In this document: positions 1 to 7,530 of the stretch, in pieces | How positions within the stretch are numbered: the stretch's first letter is position 1 | How the letters are laid out: every line of letters begins with the position of its first letter | IMG/VR virus record: IMGVR_UViG_3300020477_000040 | Span: 1-51,124 of that record | Length of the DNA stretch: 51,124 bases | Strand: one strand, 5' to 3' | From: a virus | The notes under the pieces: model-generated | The model's input: the letters and a program-made list of their open reading frames with translations, nothing else | Database searches by the model: none | What the model was told of the DNA's origin: nothing | Translations under genes and position numbers: made by a program

Positions 1-815
1 CCCACATCGGGTTCAATCCCCCACTGGGCCGATCCGGTCCTGTCGGCAAACCTGCGTAGACGACTCTTGGTAACTGGTCCAGCCGCTCCCTGGATGACCC
101 GTCCGGATTGACCCCCGTCTGCGCCATCCCCCGAGTGTCCTTCCAGTCCCTGCTTGTCGGTGTCGGGAACATCTGAGAATAGTGAGGGCTGGTAACTGCC
201 TGACGGAGATTGCTCAGAGCCTTTCGATTCTTTCTCCCGTCCCTGCTGTTGTTGTACTCCTCGATGGTCTCCTCGTCCCGAGGCTTCAGGTAGTCCATCG
301 TGTTCGGAGTAGGCCACGATCCAGACTCGGTCTCTCCTGTGGAGAGCGTTAACGGAGGCAGCCGGTATGCAATGCCATTCGACACAATACCCGAGCGCGG
401 CCAAGTCTCCAAGAATTCTTCCGAACAAGGCTCCTCGTCTTCCCAGCCTATCAGGAGCTGAGAGCAGCCCAGTGACGTTTTCGACCAGGATGTACCGGGG
501 TTGGAGCTTCTTGCAAACTCGGTACATTTCCGGCCATAAGAATCTTTCATCTTCTTCGCCTCTCATTTTCCCTGCTTTTGAGACAGCCTGGCAAGGGAAT
601 CCTCCGGCCACCATATCCACGTCACTCAGCAAACTCATTGCATGTGTCCAAGGGAAGGTTTTGATGTCATCCCACTTGGGAACATCAGGCCAGTGCTTGG
701 CCAGAACCTTTCGGCAGAAGGGGTCGATCTCAACCTGGTACGCACAGGTCATTCCCGCACGATCCAGTCCGAGGTCAACGCCCCCAATACCGGAGAATAG
801 AGACACATAGCGCAT
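1..815 (-). CDS. dcm: DNA (cytosine-5-)-methyltransferase, cut by the left edge
   Basis: This gene encodes the N-terminal about 271 residues of a C5-cytosine DNA methyltransferase, which transfers a methyl group from S-adenosylmethionine to cytosine in duplex DNA. The start ATG at 815 is followed by the SAM-binding motif I (SLFSGIGGVDLG), the catalytic motif IV (GGFPCQAVS, with the nucleophilic Cys), motif VI (ENV) and motif VIII (RRDRVWIVAY). The last residues before the edge (QWGIEPDV) resemble the W-x-x-EP-x-VGR stretch of phage and bacterial Dcm proteins near the target-recognition region. The frame has no stop up to base 3, so the C-terminus with motifs IX and X lies outside. It starts 2 nt after the stop of the upstream gene and is the last visible gene of the leftward operon. 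In phages such enzymes usually protect DNA from host restriction. No endonuclease partner is visible. Confidence 0.93.
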   Translation of the reverse strand, partial: MRYVSLFSGIGGVDLGLDRAGMTCAYQVEIDPFCRKVLAKHWPDVPKWDDIKTFPWTHAMSLLSDVDMVAGGFPCQAVSKAGKMRGEEDERFLWPEMYRVCKKLQPRYILVENVTGLLSAPDRLGRRGALFGRILGDLAALGYCVEWHCIPAASVNALHRRDRVWIVAYSEHDGLPEASGRGDHRGVQQQQGREKESKGSEQSPSGSYQPSLFSDVPDTDKQGLEGHSGDGADGGQSGRVIQGAAGPVTKSRLRRFADRTGSAQWGIEPDV

Positions 816-817
816 CG

Positions 818-1081
818 TTATGCCTGCTGAACAGGAGGGGCCTGGGCAGGGGTTTGGTCAGGCTGGTGCATTGCACACAAAAACGTGGGTGCTGTTCCGA
901 CCGCAACCTGAATGTTTCGGTCGAAGTTGGGCTGCCATTCCCCGGTTTCTGTGTTCAGGCGAATGAGTATCATCCGGACAACGCTGCCCGGATCCGTGTT
1001 CGAGATAGCCGAGCATTCCCCGGCCTGCCCACTTTCGTGAGCAGTCCATAAGGCGCAGTTGTCGCATTGTTGTTCAGGCAT
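818..1081 (-). CDS. Small Cys-containing protein of unknown function
   Basis: This codes for an 87-residue protein that I do not recognise. It has a CDNC pair near the N-terminus (C..C-8-to-12 residues-Cys: CDNCALW, then GECS) and a further FLCAMH motif toward the end, a spacing that could bind zinc. The C-terminal tail is Pro/Gln/Ala-rich. The ATG at 1081 is preferred over the upstream TTG at 1087 because an AGGA stands 6 nt before it. It overlaps the end of the upstream gene by 8 bp and ends 2 bp before the methyltransferase start, so translation is likely coupled within the operon. Confidence 0.72.
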   Translation of the reverse strand: MPEQQCDNCALWTAHESGQAGECSAISNTDPGSVVRMILIRLNTETGEWQPNFDRNIQVAVGTAPTFLCAMHQPDQTPAQAPPVQQA

Positions 1082-1340
1082 TTCCAATCCTCACAGATAT
1101 AAAGTCATCGTTGATCCACTTGATGTCCGGCTCGTAGCCATTGACTGTCAAAAACAGATTCGCACGTTCCCGGTGACAGGACCTCATCCGTACCCGTTCC
1201 GTGGAACCAGTCATGTTGGCTACTGTGTGGGAGTGCATGAAGACGCCGAATTCAACTCCGTCCATAAAACACTGGCTTTTACTCAGGCCAGAGAGTCCAC
1301 TCAGCTTTCCGTCTTCTGGGAATTTGAAATCTCCATTCAT
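1074..1340 (-). CDS. Hypothetical protein, leftward operon
   Basis: This 88-residue ORF has no domain I recognise. It is supported by its position: its ATG (1340) overlaps the stop of the upstream gene in an ATGA-like junction, an AAAGG precedes it, and its 3' end overlaps the next gene. The sequence is mixed alpha/beta, with a central segment containing several His and Cys residues (FMHSHTV, MRSCHRE) and a C-terminal ISVRIGNA beta-like end. No function can be inferred beyond membership of the SSB/methyltransferase operon. Confidence 0.66.
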   Translation of the reverse strand: MNGDFKFPEDGKLSGLSGLSKSQCFMDGVEFGVFMHSHTVANMTGSTERVRMRSCHRERANLFLTVNGYEPDIKWINDDFISVRIGNA

Positions 1341-1597
1341 AGAAAACCTTTCTCGTTATCTAGGGGCTTACCAGTCCACAGGTCCAGACCCTGCTCGTGC
1401 CTGACTCGCATGATCTCAACACGCTCGTTGATAGAGTCGAGCACAGACTGGGGCTTGCCGGCCAGGGATGATGACACCGGCCAACGCTCTCCCCTGTCGG
1501 CATTAAAAGAGGGCTTTCTGTGCTTTGCTATAACATTCTGCAAAGGTCTGGAATGCTGGGTTATCATGTCGCCAGTCATTGAATCGTGATTTCTCAA
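1337..1597 (-). CDS. Hypothetical protein with TTG start
   Basis: This ORF codes for 86 residues of unknown function. The first codon is TTG at 1597. It is chosen over an in-frame ATG at 1579 because an AAGGAG Shine-Dalgarno sequence lies only 5 nt upstream of the TTG. The protein is hydrophilic, with a helical segment (VLDSINERVEIMRVRHEQG) and a terminal LWTGKPL motif. That motif resembles short phage proteins that end in a Trp-Thr-Gly-Lys tail, but I cannot assign a family. The end overlaps the following gene by 4 bp. Confidence 0.66.
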   Translation of the reverse strand: MRNHDSMTGDMITQHSRPLQNVIAKHRKPSFNADRGERWPVSSSLAGKPQSVLDSINERVEIMRVRHEQGLDLWTGKPLDNEKGFL

Positions 1598-1624
1598 AAC
1601 GGCTCCTTCCGTTGTTGAGCCTTA

Positions 1625-1990
1625 TCAGAATGGAACTTCCATGTCGTCGATGGAAGGCTGCTGGTTGGAATGGTGGTCCTGCCTCTGTTCGTTGGGAGTC
1701 ATAACCTCAACGCTCTGAATGGTGCAGTTGATGAAAATTTTATCATTCCACTCACGACCATCGAGCTTACCGTTGATTTGGACAGCCTGACCCTCGTGGA
1801 GAGAGTCACTGATCTCCTGCGCCTGACGGCCCAGAGACTGGCATCGAACGACCTGAGTGGTCAGCTCACCATTCCACCCAGGTATCTCCTGCTTGAGATC
1901 CACTTCGAGAAGCAGGGTGTTCTTCTGGCCGACCTGCCGGGTCGTGACCTTGTCAATAATCCCACTCAGCCGAACTTCGTTAGTGTGCAT
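1625..1990 (-). CDS. ssb: Single-stranded DNA-binding protein (OB-fold)
   Basis: This is a 121-residue protein with the profile of a phage/bacterial SSB. It has an OB-fold N-terminal domain of alternating strands (EVRLSGIIDKV, NTLLLEVDL, AVQINGKLDGREW, FINCTIQSVEVM), then a Gln/His/Ser-rich linker, and finally the acidic tip DDMEVPF. SSB tips ending in Asp-Asp-x-x-Pro-Phe recruit replication and repair proteins. It coats single-stranded DNA during replication and recombination. The ATG at 1990 has a GGAG about 9 nt upstream and overlaps the upstream gene by 11 bp. A partner on the right side of the window may be the Rad52-like annealing protein (40721-41557). The OB-fold assignment rests on pattern and tail, so the exact family (SSB versus DUF3127-like) is less certain. 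Confidence 0.8.
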   Translation of the reverse strand: MHTNEVRLSGIIDKVTTRQVGQKNTLLLEVDLKQEIPGWNGELTTQVVRCQSLGRQAQEISDSLHEGQAVQINGKLDGREWNDKIFINCTIQSVEVMTPNEQRQDHHSNQQPSIDDMEVPF

Positions 1991-2330
1991 CAGTTGGTCT
2001 CCACGATTTGTCTATGAAACAGGGTGTGCGCTCTCCAACGTAGGCTCCCAGTACGTTGAACTCCATAAACTCGACAGCCTGCTTATGGTCCATGCCATCT
2101 CTCTCTTTCAGGATGTCGAGGCACTGCTCGTAGTCGTAGGCGACCACCGGGGGGAGACCGAAGCGATACGAAACACCCGTTATCGCCTCGGTGAACCCGT
2201 CAGCAGTCAGCATTGTCTCGGGAGCCAGCAGCCTCTCAACACGCTTCTTTAGCTTGTAGTTCTCCTCCTTTATCTCGCGTAGTTCTGTTTCCATTTCGTC
2301 CGCTCTGCGAATGGCGTCTCCTTCGCTCAC
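1980..2330 (-). CDS. Hypothetical protein with N-terminal coiled coil
   Basis: This codes for a 116-residue protein starting at GTG 2330, with AGGAG about 9 nt upstream. The GTG overlaps the TGA of the upstream gene. Residues 1-35 form a charged helix (EMETELREIKEENYKLKKRV) predicted to be a coiled coil. The rest is a compact domain with the string EFMEFNVLGAYVGERTPCF, a motif I associate with small conserved phage proteins of unknown function. No catalytic motif is evident. It precedes the SSB gene and is presumably cotranscribed with it. Confidence 0.75.
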   Translation of the reverse strand: MSEGDAIRRADEMETELREIKEENYKLKKRVERLLAPETMLTADGFTEAITGVSYRFGLPPVVAYDYEQCLDILKERDGMDHKQAVEFMEFNVLGAYVGERTPCFIDKSWRPTDAH

Positions 2331-2599
2331 AGCAGGTTCTCCTCTTGCGCATTCTGTATTGCCGCCGTGAGCTTGAGGACAGCAGCCTGGTAGCTCTTGT
2401 CAGTAAGAAACGAAGACAACAGTCGCGAGTAGTTGACGATGCTTCTCAGGTACTGAAGCTCCTTCTCCGACACGTCTGACCCAGACTCCAGTGAATCAAT
2501 TTTTTCCAGCAGTTCTGCCCGTTCGTTTACCAGGCTTCCGTTTTCTTCCAGTGCCTCTCTTAGCTGGATCTTTAGCTTGTCGACGTCCTGTGCTGCCAT
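2327..2599 (-). CDS. Small coiled-coil protein
   Basis: This ORF encodes 90 residues, most of them in a heptad-like helix (VDKLKIQLREALEENGSLVN and onward), suggesting an oligomeric coiled coil. The open frame extends further upstream, but the ATG at 2599 is preferred because GGGAGGA stands 6 nt before it. The upstream in-frame ATGs at 2638 and 2644 lack a comparable ribosome site. The first 104 bp overlap the 3' end of the DUF1580-like gene in another frame, an unusually long overlap. Function is unknown; the context suggests an early regulatory or DNA-metabolism operon. Confidence 0.7.
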   Translation of the reverse strand: MAAQDVDKLKIQLREALEENGSLVNERAELLEKIDSLESGSDVSEKELQYLRSIVNYSRLLSSFLTDKSYQAAVLKLTAAIQNAQEENLL

Positions 2600-2870
2600 T
2601 GGTGTTCCTCCCAGTGCCTTTATTATCGCGCTTGCCATTCCCATCACGGTTGCCCCCGTTGAGTGCCTGGATGAAAGAGTCGACTGACTCCTTACTGGTG
2701 AAGAACCTGTGGCCAATCTGGATGACATCCAGCTTCACAAGATCACCAGTCGCGTGAGACACGCATCCCTTCTGGTACCAGTTTCTCACCGTCCCGTAGC
2801 TGACGTGCGACAGGATGTCAGGAACTTCAGAAACTGGAATAAGTTTCGTTTTTGAAAAATCAATCGTCAT
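2496..2870 (-). CDS. DUF1580-like / MerR-type HTH DNA-binding protein
   Basis: This is the first gene of the leftward operon and codes for 124 residues. Residues 1-70 follow the pattern of DUF1580 and excisionase-like winged helices: a leading strand with P-x-SEVP, a helix-turn-helix (HVSYGTVRNWYQKG), a beta pair containing VKLDVIQIGHRFFTSKES, and a closing helix (VDSFIQAL). It probably binds DNA and may regulate this operon or assist recombination. Residues 71-124 are a very basic Gly/Lys/Arg/Asn tail encoded where the next gene begins in another frame. The ATG at 2870 has GGGAGG 8 nt upstream. DUF1580 is known mainly from Planctomycetes such as Rhodopirellula, which is the window's main hint about the host. 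Confidence 0.7.
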   Translation of the reverse strand: MTIDFSKTKLIPVSEVPDILSHVSYGTVRNWYQKGCVSHATGDLVKLDVIQIGHRFFTSKESVDSFIQALNGGNRDGNGKRDNKGTGRNTNGSTGRRQAKDPAKRGTGRKRKPGKRTGRTAGKN

Positions 2871-2894
2871 TGCGATTTCCTCCCGGTGGTACAA

Positions 2895-2923
2895 AATTTA
2901 CAAGAAATACAAAACGATGTCAA
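2895..2923 (-). promoter_or_regulatory. Sigma70-type promoter of the leftward operon
   Basis: Read on the minus strand, a perfect TTGACA (-35, 2918-2923) is followed by a 17-bp spacer and TAAATT (-10, 2895-2900, 4 of 6 matches). The predicted start near 2888 gives a leader of about 18 nt carrying the GGGAGG ribosome site of the DUF1580-like gene. It lies in an A/T-rich divergent intergenic region (2871-2998). No equally good promoter was found there for the rightward head operon. Confidence 0.72.
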
Positions 2924-2998
2924 GAAAGAAAAAAGGGAATTGCAAAAAAAAAGGCGGTCGGGTACAACGGCGACGTCAACCAGCATGCGAGGTTCATG

Positions 2999-4123
2999 AT
3001 GTCCACCGGCTATCCAGAACAACCAGAAGCACCGCAGCAGCCTTCCCCGGAGCAAGCACCGGCTCCCGAGCCGACGTTCGAGCAGGAGCTGGAGCAGGTA
3101 ACCCGTTCGCAGGATCCGCCGCCGCAGGCTAAGTCTGTCAGGCATGCGTTTGCCGAGCGGGGCTACGACGTCAGCCAGTTCCAGGATGACGCCACGTTCG
3201 TCCAGGCCCTGGAGCAGGGTTTGGCGACCATCCCCCAGATGCAGGGGCAGATGGACCAGATGCAACAGGCGTGGCTGGCACAGCAGCAGCAGGAGCGGTC
3301 GGCGCAGTACGAGGAGCCGTACTACGCACCGACACCAGAGTCGGCCCCAGAGCCTCAAGCGTCATGGAATCCACCGGAGTACGATCCGGAATGGGACGCG
3401 CTTGTAACCGTCGATCAGGAGAGCGGACAGTTCGTTCCCAGGTACAAGCACGTCAATCCGATTGTTGCCCAGAAGGCGAATGAGTACCGGGATTACCTGA
3501 GAAAACAGGGTCAAAAGTTTTGGCAGAACCCTCACGACTTCGTGTGGGATGGACTCAACGACCGTGTCGAGCAGATGGTTCAGGCACGGGTCAGTGACGC
3601 GGTTCAGGGGATCAGGGACAGGTCTTCTGCTCAAGATTTTCTGGAAGAAAACAAGTCTATTTTCTTCCAGTTGGATGCTCAGGGAAACCGGGTGACGGAC
3701 CACAATGGGCATGAGGTTCTGACACCAGCCGGTAAAAAAATGCAGGAGTATGCTCATCGTCTGAGGTCGTCCGGAGTGACTGACCCACAGGAGATTCGAG
3801 ACCTTGCGTCAGGTCTTCTCCAGAGAGATATGTTGCAGACAGGTTTGGGTTATGCAAACCAGCAGTACCAGCAGCAGGCACTTGCTCAACAGCAGTACCA
3901 GCAGCAGGCCCAGTATGTTGCTCAGGAATCGGACTTGACAGAACCTGCACAAAATCAGACATTCCTAGAGCGTGGATTACAAGGTGCGTATCACCAACCA
4001 AACCAGTCGGGCACTATCGACAGTTCAGAGCGGAGTGGCATCCCGCAAAATGGCGACTCGTCATTCCTTGACCTCGCTGAACTAGAGATGCGAGAACGAG
4101 GGTTGCTTCCGCAAAACGGTTGA
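2999..4123 (+). CDS. Probable capsid scaffolding protein
   Basis: This gene codes for 374 residues and lies directly upstream of the major capsid gene, where scaffolds are normally found. The N-terminal about 50 residues are Pro/Gln/Glu-rich and disordered. A helical middle part follows, with Gln/Met-rich heptads (IPQMQGQMDQMQQAW), and the C-terminal third carries two QQYQQQA repeats and a short SFLDLAELEMRERGLL helix. That soluble, helical, Gln/Glu-rich composition fits a scaffold that guides procapsid assembly and is then removed. The frame is open back to 2852, but ATG 2999 (or 2996) is preferred: GAGG lies 6 nt upstream and the upstream stretch is A-rich intergenic sequence. No protease signature is seen. 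Confidence 0.68.
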   Translation: MSTGYPEQPEAPQQPSPEQAPAPEPTFEQELEQVTRSQDPPPQAKSVRHAFAERGYDVSQFQDDATFVQALEQGLATIPQMQGQMDQMQQAWLAQQQQERSAQYEEPYYAPTPESAPEPQASWNPPEYDPEWDALVTVDQESGQFVPRYKHVNPIVAQKANEYRDYLRKQGQKFWQNPHDFVWDGLNDRVEQMVQARVSDAVQGIRDRSSAQDFLEENKSIFFQLDAQGNRVTDHNGHEVLTPAGKKMQEYAHRLRSSGVTDPQEIRDLASGLLQRDMLQTGLGYANQQYQQQALAQQQYQQQAQYVAQESDLTEPAQNQTFLERGLQGAYHQPNQSGTIDSSERSGIPQNGDSSFLDLAELEMRERGLLPQNG

Positions 4124-4137
4124 ATGGAGACTGACCG

Positions 4138-5238
4138 ATGGCAGAGTGGATTGGGATTATTCACAGCACGGCACCTAAGTATCTCTCGGGTGCAGCCGAC
4201 AACACGATTCGTAACCGTCTCATCCTGACGCTGATTCGTCAGAAGGGTCGGATTACTTTCAACGAATCGTCCCACGAATGTAACTGGGACGTTGAGTACG
4301 CAGAGCAGCCCGTCAGTGCCTATGGCGACGGCGGAACTCTCGACTTCTCCCGGCACGATCTTTTGCGTCAGATGAAGATCGACTGGCGTGGCTACAAGGC
4401 CACGGACATGATGACCGAGAAAGAGCGTTTGGAAAACAAAGGCGACATCGCCATTGTCAAACGCTACGACCGGATCATGCCGACCCTGACCAAGTCTCTC
4501 CGCAACAAGTTCTGCGGAGAGTTTTTCATTGATGGTTACGCGAGCGGAAACGAGAACAGGCTTCATGGCCTGGAGTCGTTCTTCGGAACCGGGACTACCG
4601 TTGCTGCCGACCGTATCGCTGAACCCAGCGACACCTACGGTGGCAAGTCGACTGCTCTCGGTAACGAGGGTGGGTCCTGGACCTCGGACCTGACCACCAA
4701 GCCCAACGCCAACGCGGCGACGGACTGGCCTGATGGCAACGGTGATCCGGAGTACGATTACATCTCTCCGAAGATCGTCAACTACAGCAGCTCCTCGTGG
4801 GGAACGTCCTCGACGTCTTGGGAAAATAACTGCGAGCGAGTTCTTCGCCAGTCGACTATCTGGCTGACCCAGACGTCTGGCAAAGATGGTCGACCGGACA
4901 TCTACCTGCTGGCGGGCGACTTGTTCTACGGTTACAAGAACAAGATCGAATCCCTGCGGCGGATCACGGTTCCCCACAAGGGTGCTCAGGATCTTGGTTT
5001 CGACGACGTGTTGAACCAGGACGGAGTGATGATCGACACCGACTTCGATGTACCGTCTGGTGTTGGTTATGGACTGAACGTGGATCAGATGGAACTGGGC
5101 AGCCTCGACAGCGTCCTGTTCTCGTCACGCGGCCCCGAGTACGACATCAAGACCGACTCGTGGCTGTTCCTCGTGGGGTTCTTCGGAAACGTGCGTTACA
5201 ACCCCAAGCACTTCGCGAAGCTGGCAGCGATTGCCTAG
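4138..5238 (+). CDS. Major capsid protein (HK97-fold type)
   Basis: This 366-residue protein matches the pattern of HK97-fold phage major capsid proteins. An N-terminal arm precedes the E-loop-like region (residues 35-75, NWDVEYAEQPVSAYGDGGTL). Then come a helical spine (MTEKERLENKGDIAIVKRYD; TLTKSLRNKFCGEFFIDG) and the LHGLESFFG stretch common in these proteins. The C-terminal domain ends in a beta segment with GNVRYNPKHFAKLAAIA. It self-assembles into the icosahedral shell around the scaffold encoded just upstream. The ATG at 4138 has a GGAG 8 nt before it. The protein is not preceded by a visible prohead protease gene, and its N-terminus is short, so proteolytic maturation may not occur. 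Confidence 0.87.
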   Translation: MAEWIGIIHSTAPKYLSGAADNTIRNRLILTLIRQKGRITFNESSHECNWDVEYAEQPVSAYGDGGTLDFSRHDLLRQMKIDWRGYKATDMMTEKERLENKGDIAIVKRYDRIMPTLTKSLRNKFCGEFFIDGYASGNENRLHGLESFFGTGTTVAADRIAEPSDTYGGKSTALGNEGGSWTSDLTTKPNANAATDWPDGNGDPEYDYISPKIVNYSSSSWGTSSTSWENNCERVLRQSTIWLTQTSGKDGRPDIYLLAGDLFYGYKNKIESLRRITVPHKGAQDLGFDDVLNQDGVMIDTDFDVPSGVGYGLNVDQMELGSLDSVLFSSRGPEYDIKTDSWLFLVGFFGNVRYNPKHFAKLAAIA

Positions 5239-5296
5239 CGGAGAGCTGTCACGCACAAGGACACATTGACACAAAGAGCCTCACGGAGGACCCGAG

Positions 5297-5914
5297 ATGC
5301 CAGATCGAGCAGTTGCACCTTTCGCCAGAGGGCGAACGTTCTACCACGGAAAGACAGTTGACTCGTCAGACTTGCCAGGTGGCGCAGTTGTCGGGCAGGT
5401 TCATGTCTTTCAGGACACAGACCCGTCAGACGAAACCAAGCTCAGGAGCAACGGTGACGTGGTAGCCGTTGCCGTCCGGAACGTCAGCGGAATCGCTCTG
5501 CTGCCGAAACGGATCGTCACATTCAAGTCGGATGCAATCGGCAAGGAAGTGGACGGGTATTGTGAATCCGTCAACGAGAGGGTGGCCGGTGTCGTTGACG
5601 ATCATCTTCCAGCCGCCGGATGCCCTGATGACGACATCTGCTGGATCATCGTCAAGGGTCCATGCCTGGCAATCACCTCATTTGTCAACATGGCAGCAAA
5701 CATGGCCGTCAACGACCCTGTTCACGCCAAGGCAGCCGCCAGCAGTACAGCCGGAGCGGCTGCTGCCGGAGGAAGATTCGACAGGATCGCAGAAGGTGCT
5801 CTCACCGGAGACGCTGGCTTCTTGAAAGTCAACAACGTGATTGGGTACGCAATGACAGCACGGGTGGTAGCCAACACTAATACGGACACGCTTATCAACG
5901 TGCAGCTTCGATAA
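5297..5914 (+). CDS. Probable capsid decoration / head protein
   Basis: This 205-residue, beta-rich, Ala/Gly/Val-rich protein follows the capsid gene, a typical place for head decoration proteins such as the DUF2190 group. The sequence consists of short strands (GAVVGQVHVFQD, DVVAVAVRNVSGIALL, DICWIIVKGPCLAI) and ends with GYAMTARVVANTNTDTLINV, a pattern typical of a small barrel that binds outside or at capsid vertices. ATG 5297 is preceded by CGGAGG at a good distance. A terminator follows 25 bp after its stop, so the scaffold, capsid and decoration genes form a transcriptional block. Assignment rests on position and composition. Confidence 0.62.
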   Translation: MPDRAVAPFARGRTFYHGKTVDSSDLPGGAVVGQVHVFQDTDPSDETKLRSNGDVVAVAVRNVSGIALLPKRIVTFKSDAIGKEVDGYCESVNERVAGVVDDHLPAAGCPDDDICWIIVKGPCLAITSFVNMAANMAVNDPVHAKAAASSTAGAAAAGGRFDRIAEGALTGDAGFLKVNNVIGYAMTARVVANTNTDTLINVQLR

Positions 5915-5938
5915 CGGCTGATGCCGGCACCGAGACGG

Positions 5939-5984
5939 TAGCCGCTGTTCGGTGCCACGACCGAACAGCGGCTATTCGTGTTTT
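5939..5984 (+). terminator. Strong stem-loop terminator after the capsid genes
   Basis: A perfect 14-bp inverted repeat (5939-5952 and 5961-5974) with an 8-nt loop is followed by a T-rich tail ending in TTTT at 5981-5984. It lies in the 139-bp gap between the decoration protein and the glycosyltransferase gene, and would end or attenuate transcription of the highly expressed capsid block. Confidence 0.8.
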
Positions 5985-6053
5985 CAGGGTAGGGTGGTCG
6001 GGGAGGCATGGGCGATTTAACTTTCTGTTTGGCACACAACAAGAGAGACAGCG

Positions 6054-6950
6054 ATGGCTTATGACATTTTGATCTGCACATTCAGCTACGGTGGCAACGG
6101 CGGGATGAAGTCTGAACATCCTGACGTCCGTGACTGGCTGCTCACTTCAATCCCGGAGATGAAAGAGGACTCACGCATCGGAAAGGTTGGCACGGCAGAT
6201 ATGGCGGACACGCCAATCACCATGAACCGCAACCGTGCAGTACGGTTCGCCAGAGAGAACAAATACGACCTTCTTCTGATGCTTGACAGTGACATGGCTC
6301 CAGACTTCCTTCTGGGAGAGGAGCTTGGGGCTAAACCATTCTGGTCATCGTCTCTGGATTACATGGTCAGCTATGGAAAACCTCTGGTAGTAGCGGCTCC
6401 CTACTGCGGGCCTCCGCCACATGAAAATATCTATGTGTTCCGCTGGAGAAACAAGCAGTCTGACTCGCCGGATGATGCAGACTTTGAGCTGTCTCAGTTC
6501 ACTAGGGAGGAGGCTTTTGAGAGGGGGGGCATAGAACACGTTGCCGCTTTGCCAACAGGTCTTATCCTCTGTGATGTCCGTGTATTTGAACTGACAGAGC
6601 CAAAAGAAAGGGGAGACCGTCCATGGTTCTACTACGAGTACGAGGACGTCTACGAGTCGCAGAAGTGTTCGACGGAGGACGTGACGGCAACTCGTGATTT
6701 GAGCCTTAAGGGCGAGAAAGACTGGGGATACAATCCAGTGTGTGTGAACTGGGACGCCTGGGCAGGACACTGGAAGCCCAAGGTCGTTGGCAAGCCTCAA
6801 CTCGTGACATCGTCCATGGTCAGTGACAGGCTGCTGCGATCCGCGCCTTCTCGGTTGCCTTCAAACGAAAAGCTGAGACACGTCGATTTCACATCAGGGG
6901 TTAGCTGGGGTAAGGATGCCCCGCAGCGACCCTTTCAGGTGCCTAGATAG
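6054..6950 (+). CDS. GT-A fold glycosyltransferase-like protein
   Basis: This 298-residue protein looks like a family-2-type GT-A glycosyltransferase. The N-terminus has a strand followed by the conserved MNRNRAVRFA helix, then the metal-binding DxD motif at LDSDM (residues 77-81), which coordinates the nucleotide-sugar diphosphate. The C-terminal half has an acidic segment (YYEYEDVYES) and the GEKDWGYNPVCVNWDAWAGH stretch, comparable to the Trp/His acceptor-binding end of many phage and bacterial relatives. It would transfer a sugar, but the acceptor is unknown: virion protein, modified DNA or host glycan are all possible. It stands after the capsid terminator and before the packaging genes. 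A second, double GT2 protein is encoded at 23580-25031. Confidence 0.78.
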   Translation: MAYDILICTFSYGGNGGMKSEHPDVRDWLLTSIPEMKEDSRIGKVGTADMADTPITMNRNRAVRFARENKYDLLLMLDSDMAPDFLLGEELGAKPFWSSSLDYMVSYGKPLVVAAPYCGPPPHENIYVFRWRNKQSDSPDDADFELSQFTREEAFERGGIEHVAALPTGLILCDVRVFELTEPKERGDRPWFYYEYEDVYESQKCSTEDVTATRDLSLKGEKDWGYNPVCVNWDAWAGHWKPKVVGKPQLVTSSMVSDRLLRSAPSRLPSNEKLRHVDFTSGVSWGKDAPQRPFQVPR

Positions 6951-6960
6951 GGGGAACAAC

Positions 6961-7530
6961 ATGGTGGGATCACGAACCAAGCCATGCAGCTTCTGTGGAA
7001 AGACCAAGAAGCTCTCCGACTTCTACGCTCACAACGGTAAGAAAACCAACGGGCAGTCAAGCTGGTGCAAGTCGTGCCAGGAGGCTGACAGAAAGAAGAA
7101 AACTGCCGACGAACGGAAGAAGGGTCGGCAGGAGATGTTCAAAGAGCTGGTCGCGGATATCCGTGGCGACAGGATCGAGGTGCCGCACCCGACAGAAGTC
7201 GCCGCAGAGATGTATGAGCAGTTCGGCGGCCTCAAGGCTTTCTGTGCCGAGTGGATGCGTCACATCAACGATGCAGCCACCGAACGACCGGGCAGCAAGC
7301 TGGTGCTGGATGCCTTCTACGCGGTCGGAATTCGTCTGACATCACTGTCAGCCGACCACCGCCAGAGTGCCCCGGACCTGGCGTCACTGACCGATGACGA
7401 GCTTGAGGAGGAAATCGGCAAAATGGTCGCCAATCTTCTCGACAACCGTCCCGAGCTTATCAACGAGCTGGCCGGCAAGCACGGTCTGAAATTACACAAC
7501 CCTGACGTTCTGGCAATAGAGGCAGGATGA
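6961..7530 (+). CDS. Zinc-finger protein upstream of terminase (possible small terminase)
   Basis: This codes for 189 residues starting at ATG 6961, with AGGGGG about 7 nt upstream. The ORF also has an upstream start at 6916, but that one lies inside the previous gene. Residues 6-40 hold a treble-clef-like zinc finger (CSFCGKTKKLSDFY, then WCKSCQ), as in the N-terminal part of phage endonuclease VII-type proteins. The His/Asn catalytic part of those nucleases is missing. The rest is helical with a Leu/Glu-rich C-terminus. It overlaps the large terminase gene by 4 bp, which, together with a DNA-binding domain, makes a small terminase subunit plausible; the HTH protein at 9231-9713 is the alternative candidate. 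Confidence 0.68.
   Translation: MVGSRTKPCSFCGKTKKLSDFYAHNGKKTNGQSSWCKSCQEADRKKKTADERKKGRQEMFKELVADIRGDRIEVPHPTEVAAEMYEQFGGLKAFCAEWMRHINDAATERPGSKLVLDAFYAVGIRLTSLSADHRQSAPDLASLTDDELEEEIGKMVANLLDNRPELINELAGKHGLKLHNPDVLAIEAG

Noticed and set aside
367-810. 147-residue plus-strand ORF at the left edge
   Set aside because: It is the antisense shadow of the methyltransferase, whose minus-strand frame shows the C5-MTase motifs.
3991-4977. 328-residue minus-strand ORF across the capsid gene
   Set aside because: It lies opposite the major capsid protein and has no ribosome site or recognisable domain.
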